Below, piece by piece: positions 44,877 to 57,710 of a stretch of 64,000 nt of DNA; position 1 is the stretch's first letter; every line of letters begins with the position of its first letter. The position numbers were made by a program, and so were the translations under genes. The stretch spans positions 13,404,779 through 13,468,778 of the forward strand of contig NC_030383.2 of assembly GCF_001625215.2 (NCBI RefSeq). The letters are read 5' to 3'. This DNA comes from Daucus carota subsp. sativus (taxonomy: Eukaryota; Streptophyta; Magnoliopsida; Apiales; Apiaceae). The notes beneath the pieces are model-generated. The model did not search any database. It was not told the origin of the DNA and saw nothing but the letters and a program-made list of their open reading frames with translations.

Positions 44877-45096
44877 GAGCAACTCCAACAAACTCCTTAA
44901 CTTTTCTCTAAAATTAATATAAACAATCAACTCTTAAATATTTAAGAAGTAAATTACACGATATCTCCAACAATATTCCCTATATGTGCTCTCTATCTAT
45001 ATCTGCTAGGAGCTTGTTAGGGTTCATTTCATCTCCATATTCTTCAAATTTAGGCTAAATAGCCCATATGAAGAATCTTTTGGACATGCTCTCATA
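44877..45096. mobile_element. Putative MITE inside the hAT
   Basis: Left GAGAGCAACTCCAACA and right TTTTGGACATGCTCTC pair as inverted ends. The AT-rich 220-bp interior has no frame. Confidence 0.45.
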
Positions 45097-45129
45097 AGTC
45101 ATACGCACATTGACACTACCCTAACTCAG

Positions 45130-45830
45130 TGGAGTTCTTTTGATGAAAGTTTTCTTCGCAATTACTAATGATTTGTCATAAGCTTTACAACAAAGAATTC
45201 GAAATATTATAAATACTATGACAATGGTTCGAAGTATGAAAATTAAATTGCAGCTATTAAGAGAGAAAGACTGGGAGACATTTTTAGAAGATGTTCAATG
45301 TTATAAAAATTGTTTACTAACTTTTTTATCCAACAGTTTATTGATCTTATTCCCAAGAGATGGATAACCGTTTCACAGAAGGAAACATAGAGCTACTACT
45401 TTATATTTGCTCTTTGGATCCTTGGAATTATTTTTCTGCCTTGCACAATTTTATCCAAAGGATATCTCTTTACTAGACTTAGAGTTGTTATCAAATGAGC
45501 TAGACAAGTTTATTTATGATGTGAGAGTGGATAAAGATTAATTTGGATAATATTAATCTGGACTTCAAAGTATAGTAAATCTTTATGTCATGATGGTTAA
45601 CACACATAGACACACTGCTTATCTCTTAGTTTATCTTCTGGTTGAGTAATTAGCTCTAGTTTTATCCGTTGTCATTGCTATTGCTGAGAGAGTTTTTTCT
45701 GCTATAAAAACAATCAAGACTTATCAGCGTGATATGATGGGAGATGCATGACTGAATGATAGTATGATGATATATATCGAGAAAGCTATTTATACAAGTG
45801 TAGATAAAAAATTATTTCAGCCCCCCTAAC
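45130..45830 (+). pseudogene. hAT transposase C-terminal relic
   Basis: Translation pieces in shifting frames match the C-terminal half of plant hAT transposases: IRNIINTMTMVRSMKIKLQ, REKDWETFLEDV, LDLELLSNELDKFIYDVR, and the dimerisation part LALVLSVVIAIAERVFSAIK followed by YIEKAIYTSVDKKL. Several stops and frame changes; the N-terminal half, including the zinc finger, is absent. Confidence 0.75.
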
Positions 45831-46025
45831 TTTTAGTCATGGTTCCACCACTGGTTGAGAAGCACAATTGAAGAAGCAATAAGCCAGAAAATGGTGGGGA
45901 AGGAGCAATGGGTCAATGACTCGGGCGACGAGTGATGAGGTGAGGGACGAGAAATTAATGGCATTAAACCTCTTCAGCTTCCGGACCATAAGCCCAACTA
46001 CACATACCAAAATACATAAGGTTAG

Positions 46026-46386
46026 GAGCGCTAACATCCTCCTCAAAAATAATATAAATTATTGAATTCTAACTATTTAAGATACTTTTATATGATTCTT
46101 CACCTACAATCTCTTTATCCATGTCTTCTAAACTATTATATATTATTAAATGGACTTGTAATATTTGAATAATGAAATGTGATAGTAGTAAAAGTTGGTC
46201 AAGTTTGATATATATTAATAAAGAATGAAATGAGGAGAGGAGAGAGAATCTTAAGTATGAGGAGGATTTTGAAGCTCCTAACAATTTGAGGAAGACTTAG
46301 GAGATTGTTGGAGGGAAATTTGAACACATCTTCTCTAAAAATATGACTTAGGAGTGTAGTAAGGAGCTTGTTGGTGATGCTCTTAT
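46026..46386. mobile_element. Putative MITE in the Pack-MULE
   Basis: Left gagcgctaacatcctcct and right (complement) gagcatcaccaacaagctcct pair weakly; the right end is followed by TTA. Low certainty. Confidence 0.35.
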
Positions 46387-46681
46387 ACCAGCAAGCACCC
46401 AGTAATAGTAATCATAGCGACCTTCGTTAATATTGCTGGAACCCGACCCGTATTCCCACCCCTTGTTGAAATTTGTGTTAATATCCGCTTTTAACCTCTT
46501 TTTTATTATTTTTTTTGAACTTAACGGTTTAAATTTAATGGACCTTGACAGCAGCTACCTTATTAAAAGGCAAAGATAAAATTCAGCCACTGATTCGTAG
46601 TTTTTAAGCTCCAGCCAACGGTCAACATTTTGTAAAATTTGAGAAACTATAGCCACCATTTTATTATTTACTCTGATAATT

Positions 46682-48640
46682 CTCCACGCACTTTTATATG
46701 TTTAATATAGTGGAGTACTCCTTTCTACTGTCTAACTCGTTTAGAGTATTATTTATTTTTACACTTATAAAATGTTAATTAAAATGTATGTATAGCAAGA
46801 AGCCAAGAAGAGCCGGGAGCTGTAATTTTAGCTCCTTGCAGTGACATGGCAAGTCAGCATCATTAAAAAAGAATAGGTGCATCAACATCATAGCGAATTC
46901 CATACTTGTTCATTGTCTTTAAAAAGAGGACGAGTATTTTAACAAGTGGCCAAGAGATCCACCATGCTAATTTCAATTTACAACAATCCTGACGTCCAGC
47001 AATTCCAAAACATGTAATCAATTCGGATTTAGATAAACTTCTGTTCTAAAATAGCGATCCAAAAATAAAGTAATTCGTCGTTGTTCAACCTTTCAATTTT
47101 AAATGGTACTCTTTAATTTTTATATTCGAGAGTAACTTTGTTATACAGGTAACAATTCAATCATATGATCAATATATATAAACATGCATTTTATCACCTA
47201 TGAAAAAAACATGCATTTTATTATTAATATTTCTTAATTTACATATTTGTTTAAATATAGACTACGGTATATTTTCCACAAGACAAATTGCTAAATGCAG
47301 TAAAAAATTGCTTAACGCAGTAATCAGCAATTACGTTTCTAACCTTTTGCTTGGTGCGTGATATTCAATGACTCATTCAATGAGATTGACTATCCATCTG
47401 ATTAAAGCGAATACTGTAACTTATTGCTAGTATTAACCTCCGTCAACTCAATTCACTGATACATCTGGTCATAAAATTTGAAAATTAATTAATATAAGAA
47501 ATCGTATAATCTAAATACATTATTAGTTCTACTTTTCACAATAATAAAAATATATTCTTGATAAGCTGTAGTAAAAATATATTAATAAAGCCGAATGTTC
47601 ATATTTTTTGGCTAATTTATTTTTAATTAATTAATTAATTATTGATTATAATAATTAATCTTTTTTGAAATAAGATTATAATAATTAATCTTGTTTTGAA
47701 TTAATTGGTAATTTTTTATTTTTATATATATTAAGGTATATCGATCATATACTAGTAGAAGTTATATTTTAATTCTTGTAAAATATATTGATGAAGACTT
47801 CAACTTACAACGTAGTTACTTGACCTTATATATTTTTTATTCAATATTCAATATTATTATTTTTAATTTTTTCTCTAATAACTATATATACGATTTTTTT
47901 TGAAAAAATTGAAATATGTTGTTTAAACAATGGAGTCTAATTTTTTTAGAGTATATAAATATAAATATATATGTAATTTCGATGTTGATATATGTACATC
48001 TTAAATTTATTTATGCACACCTTTCCATTTATTTTGTACTAAATTACCCCGAAATTGATAAGAGATTTGGTTGAAATGATAAAGGACGAGTAATTTAGTA
48101 TAAAACAAGCTTAAGGGTGCATAAATTAATTTAGAGTGTGCATATATAGCACCCTATAATTTTATTAAGTATTAGTAAAAGTAAAAATCTTATGAATTTA
48201 AAATTTTAATATAATTTTTATAATAAATTAATAATATACCTATGCAAATTAATAGTTAGGAAAAAAATTATTTGCTGATTGAGATTATTAATTTATCAAA
48301 TTATAAATATGATATCTTCACTCTACTGTTAAGAAAATAATTTTCAAACATTAATTTATAATAAATAAATAATATTTTTATCAACTATCAATACACGAAG
48401 TTGATTACGGTTTGCAAAACAATCCTGACGAAAAGCTGTCACGAGAGAGTTTCATTAAATAACATTAAATAGGGTGAGAAAGTGCGATTATACGCAGAAT
48501 ACAATACAAGGATAGCACTGTAATTTGTGGTTACTGCACAAAGTAAAAGTTCACTGCATTTAGCAATCATGTTTACTTCCATCAATCTAATTTTATCCGG
48601 CAGAATTTGCAATGACGAACCCAATTGAAATCCACCTCTA
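46682..48640. other. Intergenic, no supported gene
   Basis: Strongly AT-rich (long A/T stretches at 47450-48400), with no frame above chance and no complete element recognised. Confidence 0.5.
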
Positions 48641-48647
48641 ATATAAT

Positions 48648-50216
<1,569 letters not shown>

Positions 50217-51150
50217 GCTTAGTTTTGTGTTTCTCTTGAAATTAATCAAGTGGTCTTATGTTTCAGTCCTTGTGCTGCTTGTGAAACATAGGTATTAAGA
50301 GTATACTCTATTTTCGGAGTTCAGTATTGAATTTTGTCCCTATGTGATGGCTAAATTTTTTACAATCTTTCTGAGATGTGTCCTTCAATTGACTGATCCT
50401 CTTTTTGATTGACGATTCACTGTTCCTGCTCCTATGTTGATATGAGTACTTGACGATTAACTTTTCCTGATCCTATGTTGATATGAGTACTAGACAATAA
50501 TTTTTTCAAATTGGTGAAATACTGTTATGGGATTTGTTGTCAAAAGTTTGTACCCTAGTTCATGTTTACTAGTTGAATAAGGTTGGGGCGTTAAATAAAT
50601 TGGCAACTGTTATTATTCATTGGTAATTCACTTGAATTAGCTCAACCCCCCAGCAGGTTCTTAAACAAGAACATTAACATTTTCTGGCGAATCGTGGGGT
50701 TTAATTCTGGTGAATTTGGAATGCTGGAGAAGGCTTTGTTCACTCCTAGCTCCCTTTCATTTCAACTTGGGTCCAATATTAGCACTGATGCTTGGTGTGT
50801 AAGGGGTGTGGTCCTAGTGAATTTCGAATGCAGGAAAAGGCTTTGTTCACTCCTAGCTACCCTGCATTCCACTTCACCTACAACAAGCTGCAGCATTGGG
50901 GCTCGAGTCAAATAGTAGCTCGAGTTCAAGTTCTATTAAATATAGCTCGGGTCCGAGCTTGATTTAGAGTGGTGATGGAGTCTGAAATAGGGAAAAGGAG
51001 GATTCAGAAGGCGTTTAAGAATTAAGATAAAGACAACTGAGCCAAGTTGATATTTTGGTATTATCTACATAAAGAAAAGCAAATGGTACTTTGAACTTAT
51101 GTACTTCTTTATCTTTGATTTGTTCTGCCAGATCGGTCGCATAAGATCTT
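50217..51150. other. uL2 3' region and intergenic sequence
   Basis: Contains two imperfect direct repeats of about 50 bases (ctggtgaatttggaatgctgg and ctagtgaatttcgaatgcagg types, near 50708 and 50815), each followed by ggctttgttcactcctagct. No gene supported. Confidence 0.5.
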
Positions 51151-51402
51151 TGGTTTCTACCCGGACCCGATGAAAGAAATGGGATCACTTTTTATGGACT
51201 TGTTGAGAATGATTCTGATGTAATTCATGGCATATTACAAGTAGAAGGCGCTCTGATGGAATCCTTGCGGACAGAAAAAGATTGCAGTCAGTTTGATAAT
51301 GATCGAGTCCTCTTGAAAATACAATTAATGAACTGGACTATATTGGAACTTGAAGTGAACAAACTATTTTGTGGAAATTCAAAGGTGACGGAGGGAGTAT
51401 AA
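51151..51402 (+). pseudogene. Possible exon relic of unknown origin
   Basis: A frame of about 80 codons without an ATG reads [33 protein letters not shown] and [19 protein letters not shown], with codon and residue use that looks coding. It ends in a Stowaway-type right end (gacggagggagta). I do not recognise the family. Confidence 0.3.
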
Positions 51403-51406
51403 ATTA

Positions 51407-51654
51407 CTCTTTTAAGTGATGTAATATATTGTTGTAAAATCAAATTTTTAATAGAAATTATAAATTATTAATCAATAAAAGAAGTTATGGTTTTCAATTC
51501 CTCGGATTACTTATAATTACACATGATTAGTGTTGTAAAAAGCGGGAATCGGACTTAGTCGGTGAAGGCACTGTCCAACAATAATCGGATAATCGGAGAT
51601 TAATCGAAGTGATTAATCGGATCATTAATCGTAATCAATTTAATATTATTTTTT

Positions 51655-51707
<53 letters not shown>

Positions 51708-52300
51708 TACAATTATATATAGTATAAATTTATAGTCATATAAAATCAAAAGATTAATGATTTTTTATAATACAAACATGCTTTTATATACATATACAAG
51801 TCCAGTTATCTCATATATAAACTTGAATTTGCGAAGGAAGATATTGCAAATTTATGTAATTAGAGTTTAGGAGCTAATATTGTAAGAGTGAAAGGTAATA
51901 ACAACAACTTTAATTTATATATATTGTCATTTATGTGCCTTTTGTTTTATTTAAAATTTTAAAAAAATTACTTTTTATTTTTAAATTTTTTAAATTCACC
52001 GATTTTTGACCGACTTTTTCCAATTTATCCCGACTTTTGACCGATTAATCCCGATTTTAACCGATTTTCAGAAAAAATGATTTTTTTCACCGATTAACGC
52101 TTAATCGAGACGATGGCCGGCCGAACAGCGATTAATCGGCGATTAATCCCGATTAATTGCCGACTTTTAGAACACCTCTTTTAAGTGATGTAATATATTG
52201 TTGTAAAATTAATTTTTTAAAAGAAATTATAAATTATTAATCAATAAAAGAAGCTATGATTTTCAATTCCTCAGATTACTTATAATTACACATGAATAGT
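51407..52300. repeat. Direct-repeat-flanked hAT-like element with TCGGATTAATCGG arrays
   Basis: A 124-bp sequence beginning ctcttttaagtgatgtaata at 51407 recurs at 52176 with about 5-8% difference. Between them (51529-52176) is an element with ends AGTGTTGTAAAAAG and, complemented, AGGTGTTCTAAAAG. Its subterminal arrays are attaatcgg and ccgattaa in opposite orientation. The architecture matches the other hAT-like elements here, but the flanking direct repeats are unusual. Confidence 0.6.
51661..51700. repeat. (TA)20 microsatellite
   Basis: Forty bases of uninterrupted TA inside the hAT-like element. Confidence 0.95.
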
Positions 52301-53292
52301 GATTTTAGAAGAGTTTAAAAAGCCGGGCCAAACGGTCGCTTAGTTTCTTAATCAGTGCTGGTGTTATGTATATGTTGTACTGACTATGTTGAACCGACCC
52401 TGTTTTTCAGTTTATGTTTATACGTCGTGTTCTACTGCTCTTTTTCTTCCTTCCAGGACTGAGCAAACGTACGAATATAGGAGGACTTCATGCTGCATTG
52501 GCAAGGACTTCTTGTTACACATTATTATTCTCTTCTTTCTTCTTTCATTACCTTTTTCTCTGTGAAACAATGAAAAACAAAGAGGAATTATCTGTATCAA
52601 ACCTCAATACCAAAAGCAAGGACATGTAGACCAGGGTTTTCTACTGTAGACTAATAAACCTGGTGTAGCATCCTGTAATGTATAGTTTCACAAATTATTT
52701 CTGTATGGGTGACTAGAGGGAGTATTATGTTAACGTCGTACAAATATTGTGCTTGTGAGTTGTGAGGTCCTCGAAGTTGATAGTGAGAATCGGTATATAC
52801 CGTTCCAGAAGGAGCATCTCTAAATTGTCAATTCATCTGGTGGGAACAACTGAGAACTACACAGATGAGGATCAGAGCTGGCTCTGATATGAAATGTTTA
52901 GATGGGAGCTGTTTTTATCAGCGCCGATTAAGAAAAATAAACAGATAATCCAGATCCTCCTTTTCTTGGACTTTACAGAAACATTGGGACTAGAAACTCT
53001 AGGCCTTAACAATACCGCTTAACTGATCCTTACTTCTCCAATCTCCTACAGCTTCCATTATGCAATCAAACAGAACAAATAATGATCTCTATTACAAAAA
53101 CATTAGTTTTTTGGTGAAAGGCAATATTACATATGGTTTATAAGTAAAATCATTACACAAAACTATACCAGTGCTTGAATTAAATATATGAAGATATAAC
53201 CTTATACAACCACTAAGAACTTGTAAACTAGAAACTGGTCATTTTCATCACACGTTGCCCTGTGTCCATGCCGCATTCTCTTCATGTTATTT
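52301..53292. other. Intergenic; likely 3'UTR of the GRAS gene at its right edge
   Basis: No gene supported. The last 100-250 bases before 53293 would be the 3' untranslated part of the minus-strand GRAS transcript. Confidence 0.5.
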
Positions 53293-55065
53293 TCAATGCC
53301 AAGCAGATGCTGAAATAAGGTTGCGGTCTTTCCAACCCAACAACATAGCTCCATCTATTTCCTCCAACTTGTAATGCTCCGAGTAAGACTTCAGCAAACC
53401 CCTTATTACAGAGTTTACGTAAGGGCTCAGTGGAAACTGCTTGAATCCCGCCATTGTTAGCCTGGATTTCCACTTTCCCAGTAGCTCATGTCGCTCCACT
53501 CTCTGCTTCCCCTCGCAAGCTATTACATTTACAATATCTCTTGCCAGACAGTGTTGCTCCACATTTATCCGCTCTTTCCTGTCTCTCGGCAGGCTAACAT
53601 CTATCGACTCGAACATAGCTGCATAGTATTCAAGAGCTTCTACAAACCTAGGCAAAAACGGGGCAGTATTTGTGTTTGATTCTTGCTCTACCAATGTAAC
53701 TACCTTGGGAGAAAGTGACTTTATTGTCCTCAAAAGTCCATCTCTGGGGTTGTTCACATCAACACTCTCATCTGGAGTATGGTGAAGCTGCAAAGGAAAA
53801 TTCACAACAAGAGCCTCTCCTGGCCTTACCCCTAACATATCCTTCGTGACATCTGGAGCGAAAACTGGCATTGCATGAAACTCAACTGGGATATTGAACT
53901 TCTCTGATAGTGCTTGTAGCCGTCTACCTACTGCCTCCACACTGTCTCCACGCGCATATTTTGAAACAGGATCATCAATCCCGGTAATCCGCACGTAAGG
54001 AGCACCTTTAGGTCTGGCTGCAAGTGCCTGTAAGAGAGTCATCCACTGAGTTCCCTGAGCGATTTGAAAATCAATTATGTGAATGCGCTCCTCATTCCTA
54101 CAAGCTTCGGCTATGGCACCATTTGCAGCCATGTAACCAAATTTCAAGTAGGGGCAGATTTCATACAGGATATGCATGTATGAAAGCAAGTCTTTTCCCT
54201 CCGGCTCTCTACACCTGAGGGCTCTGTATATATTATGGCCTGATTCCTCTTTCCTTGCCACCAGCCCTTCTACCATGTAAGCACCAAGACGCTGGATTGG
54301 ATCTCCAGTTATGGAAACAGCACTCCTCACTGTTTCAATCAGTTTATCAAAATCATCAACTCTATTTTCAGATAGAGATCTGGCACATGCAACCAGTAAC
54401 TGTTTCAAATTGCTTGGAAGGTATCCCTGCAGAGAGACATCTTCTACTGATCGTTGACGTTTCTCAGTACGCATCCTATCTCCTTGCCCATAAGTGGATC
54501 CATAGGATGCCTGCAAAGGCTGAGACTGGAATATCTGTGGCATCATTTGATCCTGGCTCATTGTTATAGACCTCCGACCCGAGATATGAGGCCCTTGATT
54601 GCGCGCCCAGGATGAATCAGGCCTAGTCACTTCATCTTCATCAGGCCCCATTAAGGCGGTTTCTAGATTCTGCAGGGCGTGATGTACGTTATGACCATTA
54701 TTGGTATCCTGTACAAATGAAATCTCGCCTGAGAAAAACGGTGAACTGTCATGAGACCGCTGGAAAGAATTACTATTTTCGTGCGAAGAGTTGCACGAAG
54801 GACTTGCTCCTGAACTTGAAAATGAATGATTCTCCGTGCCTGAAAGTGAATGATTCTCTGTGGAACTATACTGCTCCTGGGTATCACTCAGTATTGTATT
54901 GGTTTCACAATCAAAATGATTGGAGAAAGGGGAGTTAGGTGAGTTTCTTGTGTCAAATTTCAAAGACCCAAACAACCTGGTAGGTATGGAAGGATGAGAG
55001 GAGTAGGATACGCCTGTGTTGTTTACTCTATAACTCAACAAGTGGTCTGAGTCCATGCTACACAA
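53293..55065 (-). CDS. GRAS transcription regulator, PAT1 group (scarecrow-like)
   Basis: Nuclear GRAS-domain regulator; the PAT1/SCL5/SCL21/SCL13 and rice CIGR group acts in phytochrome, stress or gibberellin responses. A single coding exon encodes 590 residues. The N-terminal 200 residues are disordered and rich in serine and asparagine, with the PAT1-group block LFGSLKFDTRNSPNSPFSNH. The GRAS domain follows: LLVACARSLSENRVDDFDKL (leucine-rich I), the VHIID-type motif IHIIDFQIAQGTQW, RITGIDDP, LQLHHTPDESVDVNNPRDG, FVEALEYYAAMFESID (PFYRE region) and the C-terminal SAW motif with LLGWKDRNLISASAWH. The first ATG (55065) is used here; MDSDHLLSY at 55056 is an equally plausible start. No damage. 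The exact subgroup member is not determined. Confidence 0.95.
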   Translation of the reverse strand: MCSMDSDHLLSYRVNNTGVSYSSHPSIPTRLFGSLKFDTRNSPNSPFSNHFDCETNTILSDTQEQYSSTENHSLSGTENHSFSSSGASPSCNSSHENSNSFQRSHDSSPFFSGEISFVQDTNNGHNVHHALQNLETALMGPDEDEVTRPDSSWARNQGPHISGRRSITMSQDQMMPQIFQSQPLQASYGSTYGQGDRMRTEKRQRSVEDVSLQGYLPSNLKQLLVACARSLSENRVDDFDKLIETVRSAVSITGDPIQRLGAYMVEGLVARKEESGHNIYRALRCREPEGKDLLSYMHILYEICPYLKFGYMAANGAIAEACRNEERIHIIDFQIAQGTQWMTLLQALAARPKGAPYVRITGIDDPVSKYARGDSVEAVGRRLQALSEKFNIPVEFHAMPVFAPDVTKDMLGVRPGEALVVNFPLQLHHTPDESVDVNNPRDGLLRTIKSLSPKVVTLVEQESNTNTAPFLPRFVEALEYYAAMFESIDVSLPRDRKERINVEQHCLARDIVNVIACEGKQRVERHELLGKWKSRLTMAGFKQFPLSPYVNSVIRGLLKSYSEHYKLEEIDGAMLLGWKDRNLISASAWH

Positions 55066-55153
55066 CCAGCATCAGCTATTTTACGCCTAATTATAGATCT
55101 CTCCGTCTGGTTCTCAAATCTTTATCCAAATCAATCTACAAAACAAAAGCAAC

Positions 55154-56052
55154 CTACAAAAAGGAAAGCCTTATGAGATTAAACACATAAATATTCGATG
55201 AATTGGCTTTAACTAAAATAGCATACAAGCAAGCAGGCATCAATAATTCAATCCTTGAGGATCTAAACTAACCGCTATAAACAAAGGGAACAAACTAGTT
55301 GCACAAAACGACACAACTGAAAAACAAGTTTGATCTAAACCAGATCATACAGATGCTTTTAGCACATGGAAAGCCACTAGCTTTAAACCAATAAAACTAG
55401 TGCTCCTTACACTTTACATAACACTAAAACACATGAATTATTATATAACCAATTTTCATCAAGTTAAGCAAGAGTAATAGAGGTCGGCAAAACAAACACT
55501 GTCATCTACAACACAAGATGAGTCGATGCAAACTTGTCACAAGAATCAAATTAGAAGACAACAGCGCAAATAGTACTCTTAGCAAAATTTCAAATGCAAC
55601 AAGAAAGCAAAAGATTTATTAAAAATTAAAAATAAATAAATAAACTACACCTTTCTCAGCTACCACTTGTACATAAAAACTGAAGGATCAATTTGATTGA
55701 TAAGCTAAAACTGAGAGGAGCTATGGTTCATTGTTGTCTATATATACACCTATATTATGAAATTAAAGGAAAAACATATATGATAAATGATACAAGACCA
55801 GTACAGAAGATTACAAAAGCTTGAATTCAACAAGGCCAAAAATTTCAACACTTTGACAAAACAGATGGAAAACAAAGTAAACGGTTTAGAAAAGAGGAGC
55901 AAAATTCTAAAAAGGTGAACTTTTAGCTTTAGTGATGATGATGAAACGGTTGAACTCGATTTACACGAATGAGTGAGAGAAAAAAAATCTTTAAATAAAA
56001 CAGTAAGACGTAAAATAAATAATCAAGGTGGTTGGAGTCTTGGAGAAGTACC
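55154..56052 (-). other. 5'UTR intron of the GRAS gene
   Basis: On the minus strand a donor CAG|GTACTT lies at 56052/56051 and an acceptor TTTTTGTAG|GTT at 55154/55153. They enclose about 900 bases, leaving a leader exon of roughly 50 bases. PAT1-group genes commonly carry such a leader intron. Predicted, not observed. Confidence 0.6.
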
Positions 56053-56132
56053 TGTAAATGAAGGGAATAGTAGGGCGAGGATAAGATGAGTAGAGTATGA
56101 AATGGCTAAAGAGATGGAAAGATGGGATTGTG

Positions 56133-56140
56133 TATATATA
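56133..56140 (-). promoter_or_regulatory. TATA box of the GRAS gene
   Basis: TATATATA preceded on the minus strand by CTCTCT; a start near 56105 would fit the leader exon ending at 56052. Confidence 0.6.
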
Positions 56141-56431
56141 AGAGAGGGAGGGTGGGCGTAATAGAAGTGGAATGGAAGCCCCTAAAACGGTGGCGTATCA
56201 AGGTCTGGCTCTGGCTGACCGACCAAAGTACACGCCTGCTAATTGGAGTCTCTAGACACAGCATCCATTCTGGGTTACTTCCACCCCCTTTCGCTATATG
56301 CTTCAAAGATTCGCCCCCCTACGCGCCACTGTAACTAATTACTACAGTACTGTCTATTACTCAGTACTCTACCATCTGCCTCACGTGCCTCATGTTTTTC
56401 ACAAATTAATTATTACTGCCAATGACAATAA

Positions 56432-57103
56432 GAATTAATTACATTTTATGACCCCTAGATTTACTCCAAACGCAGTTTAGTACCTAAACTTTGAAACGTG
56501 GCAATATGCATCCTAAACTTAACATTCTCGTGCAAGTTGTAACCTATAGTCACTATTCCGTTCAAATCTGCCGTTAACTTTAACTGTTTGATAGGTAACA
56601 GTGTGTATATTAGTTTCTAACAGCTAATGTACCCCTGTGATCCCTCAAAAATTATGTATTATATTTTGAAATTGTTTGTAAACACACACAACGATGTAAA
56701 AAAATTTAAAATAATTTTTAGAATATGTATCTAAATTTAGAATCTGAAAATTTATTTTTTTTTTTACATAAATGATGTAACTTATTTTAAAATTTTAAAA
56801 TAAATACATATTGTAAAAATTATTTTAAATTTTTTTACATCGTTGTGTGTGTTTAGAAATAATTTCAAAATATAATACATAAACTTTGAGAGGTCACTGA
56901 GGGTAAAGTAGCTGTTAGAAACTAATGTACAAACTGTCACCTCTCAAACAGTTAAAGTTAACATCAGATTTGGACGGAATAGTGACTAAGGGTTACAACT
57001 TGCAGGGGAATGTTAAGTTTAGGGTGCATATTGTCACGTTTTAAAGTTCAGGCACTAAACTGCGTTTGGAGCAAATCTAGAGGTTATAAAATGTAATTAA
57101 CTC
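56432..57103. mobile_element. Fold-back MULE-type MITE
   Basis: Almost the whole element is an inverted repeat. The left arm runs from TTAATTACATTTTATGACC through accgttgtgtg-type blocks to about 56745; the right arm is its complement from about 56790 to the end, with a loop of under 60 bases. Shared blocks: agtttaggatgcat, gttacaact, cggaatagtga, gttaaagttaac, tacatcgttgtgtg. Flanks tgacaataa and ttgcaataa differ at two of nine positions. Transcribed, it would form a hairpin of about 300 base pairs. Confidence 0.75.
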
Positions 57104-57710
57104 TTGCAATAATTATCACCGGAGTTTACATGTGCACAAAAATTCACGCAAATTGAAATTCTCCACCTAAATTTACATATTCTTGTTAGTGTGTCCCCAC
57201 GTAAAAACCTTTTTAAATAGTGATACCACTTGCTTTAAACAAAATATTTTCATGTTTTTAAGAATGGTAGTCCTAAAAATCATCACTTTTCCTAAAACAA
57301 CGTCCTTCTTGATATTTTGTTTTATTTTTTGTAAAACCATACAAACACCAGAAATATATTCAAAAGAATTATATAAATTCTAAAACAAATAAATATCAGG
57401 AAAGTCAAAATATATACACATGTGTATTACGGAGTCTACTTATCTGCTGTAAGCCTGTAACCAAAAATTTAAACTAATTATTATTTTATACCCCCATCTC
57501 TCACTGCTGTTCGTTCATTTTTATTTTTTACAAATTAATTGACCAATCATTTTAAAAAAAATTATTTCTTCAATTCAAAAAATGACATATTCATTTTAAA
57601 CTAAACTTAATATACTTTTTAATAATATATTTTTTTCTAATTTATACAAGTATATACTACATAAAAATTAAAGTTAAATAATAAATAATTTAACTACTCA
57701 AAAATTTAAA

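Larger units (their letters stand above)
44652..45853 (+). mobile_element. hAT element with transposase relic, in the PPR fragment
   Basis: Perfect 8-bp duplication gttgagaa (44644-44651 and 45854-45861). Ends CACTAGCGGAAC and GGTTCCACCACTG. Contains the C-terminal part of a hAT transposase and, near its left end, a small MITE. Confidence 0.85.
43533..46046 (-). pseudogene. Fragment of a pentatricopeptide-repeat (PPR) gene, broken
   Basis: PPR proteins are organelle RNA-binding proteins. In transcript order the recognisable parts are LLLPHHFLAYCFFNCASQ ending at 45854, its continuation QPGFSH after the hAT target site near 44643, then VKSRNAELEPGVYVSIMHTY, AFLIFKELGC and LRVAGCFLPEM around 44610-44409. 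Beyond the second hAT comes VEFQAVVSEFV, ending at 43533. Reading frames connect across both hAT target sites when one target copy is counted, but a segment after QPGFSH is missing and there is an in-frame stop after LPEM. No start codon context or full set of repeats. Not functional. PPR identity rests on the motif style, not on a search. Confidence 0.6.
43335..46673. mobile_element. Probable Pack-MULE carrying a PPR gene fragment
   Basis: Inverted repeats of about 190 bp lie at 43335-43525 and 46495-46673. They share TCAAATTTTACAAAAT, the block ttttaataaggt(g/a)gctg, and ccgttaagt(c/t)caaaaaa. Both outer ends read GAGTAAA, as in the MULE at 38-2504. Between the arms, right up to the left one, is PPR-type coding sequence on the minus strand. 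The nine-base flanks (aactaattt, tgataattc) are too diverged to prove a target duplication. Two hAT elements and two small MITEs inserted later. Confidence 0.65.

Noticed and set aside
44877..46386. A single 1.5-kb MITE from GAGAGCA at 44877 to the matching end at 46386
   Set aside because: The left end lies inside the hAT with intact duplication while the right end lies outside it, so they belong to two different elements.
54255..54569. Antisense frames inside the GRAS gene
   Set aside because: No start context or domain; the sense frame is a full GRAS protein.
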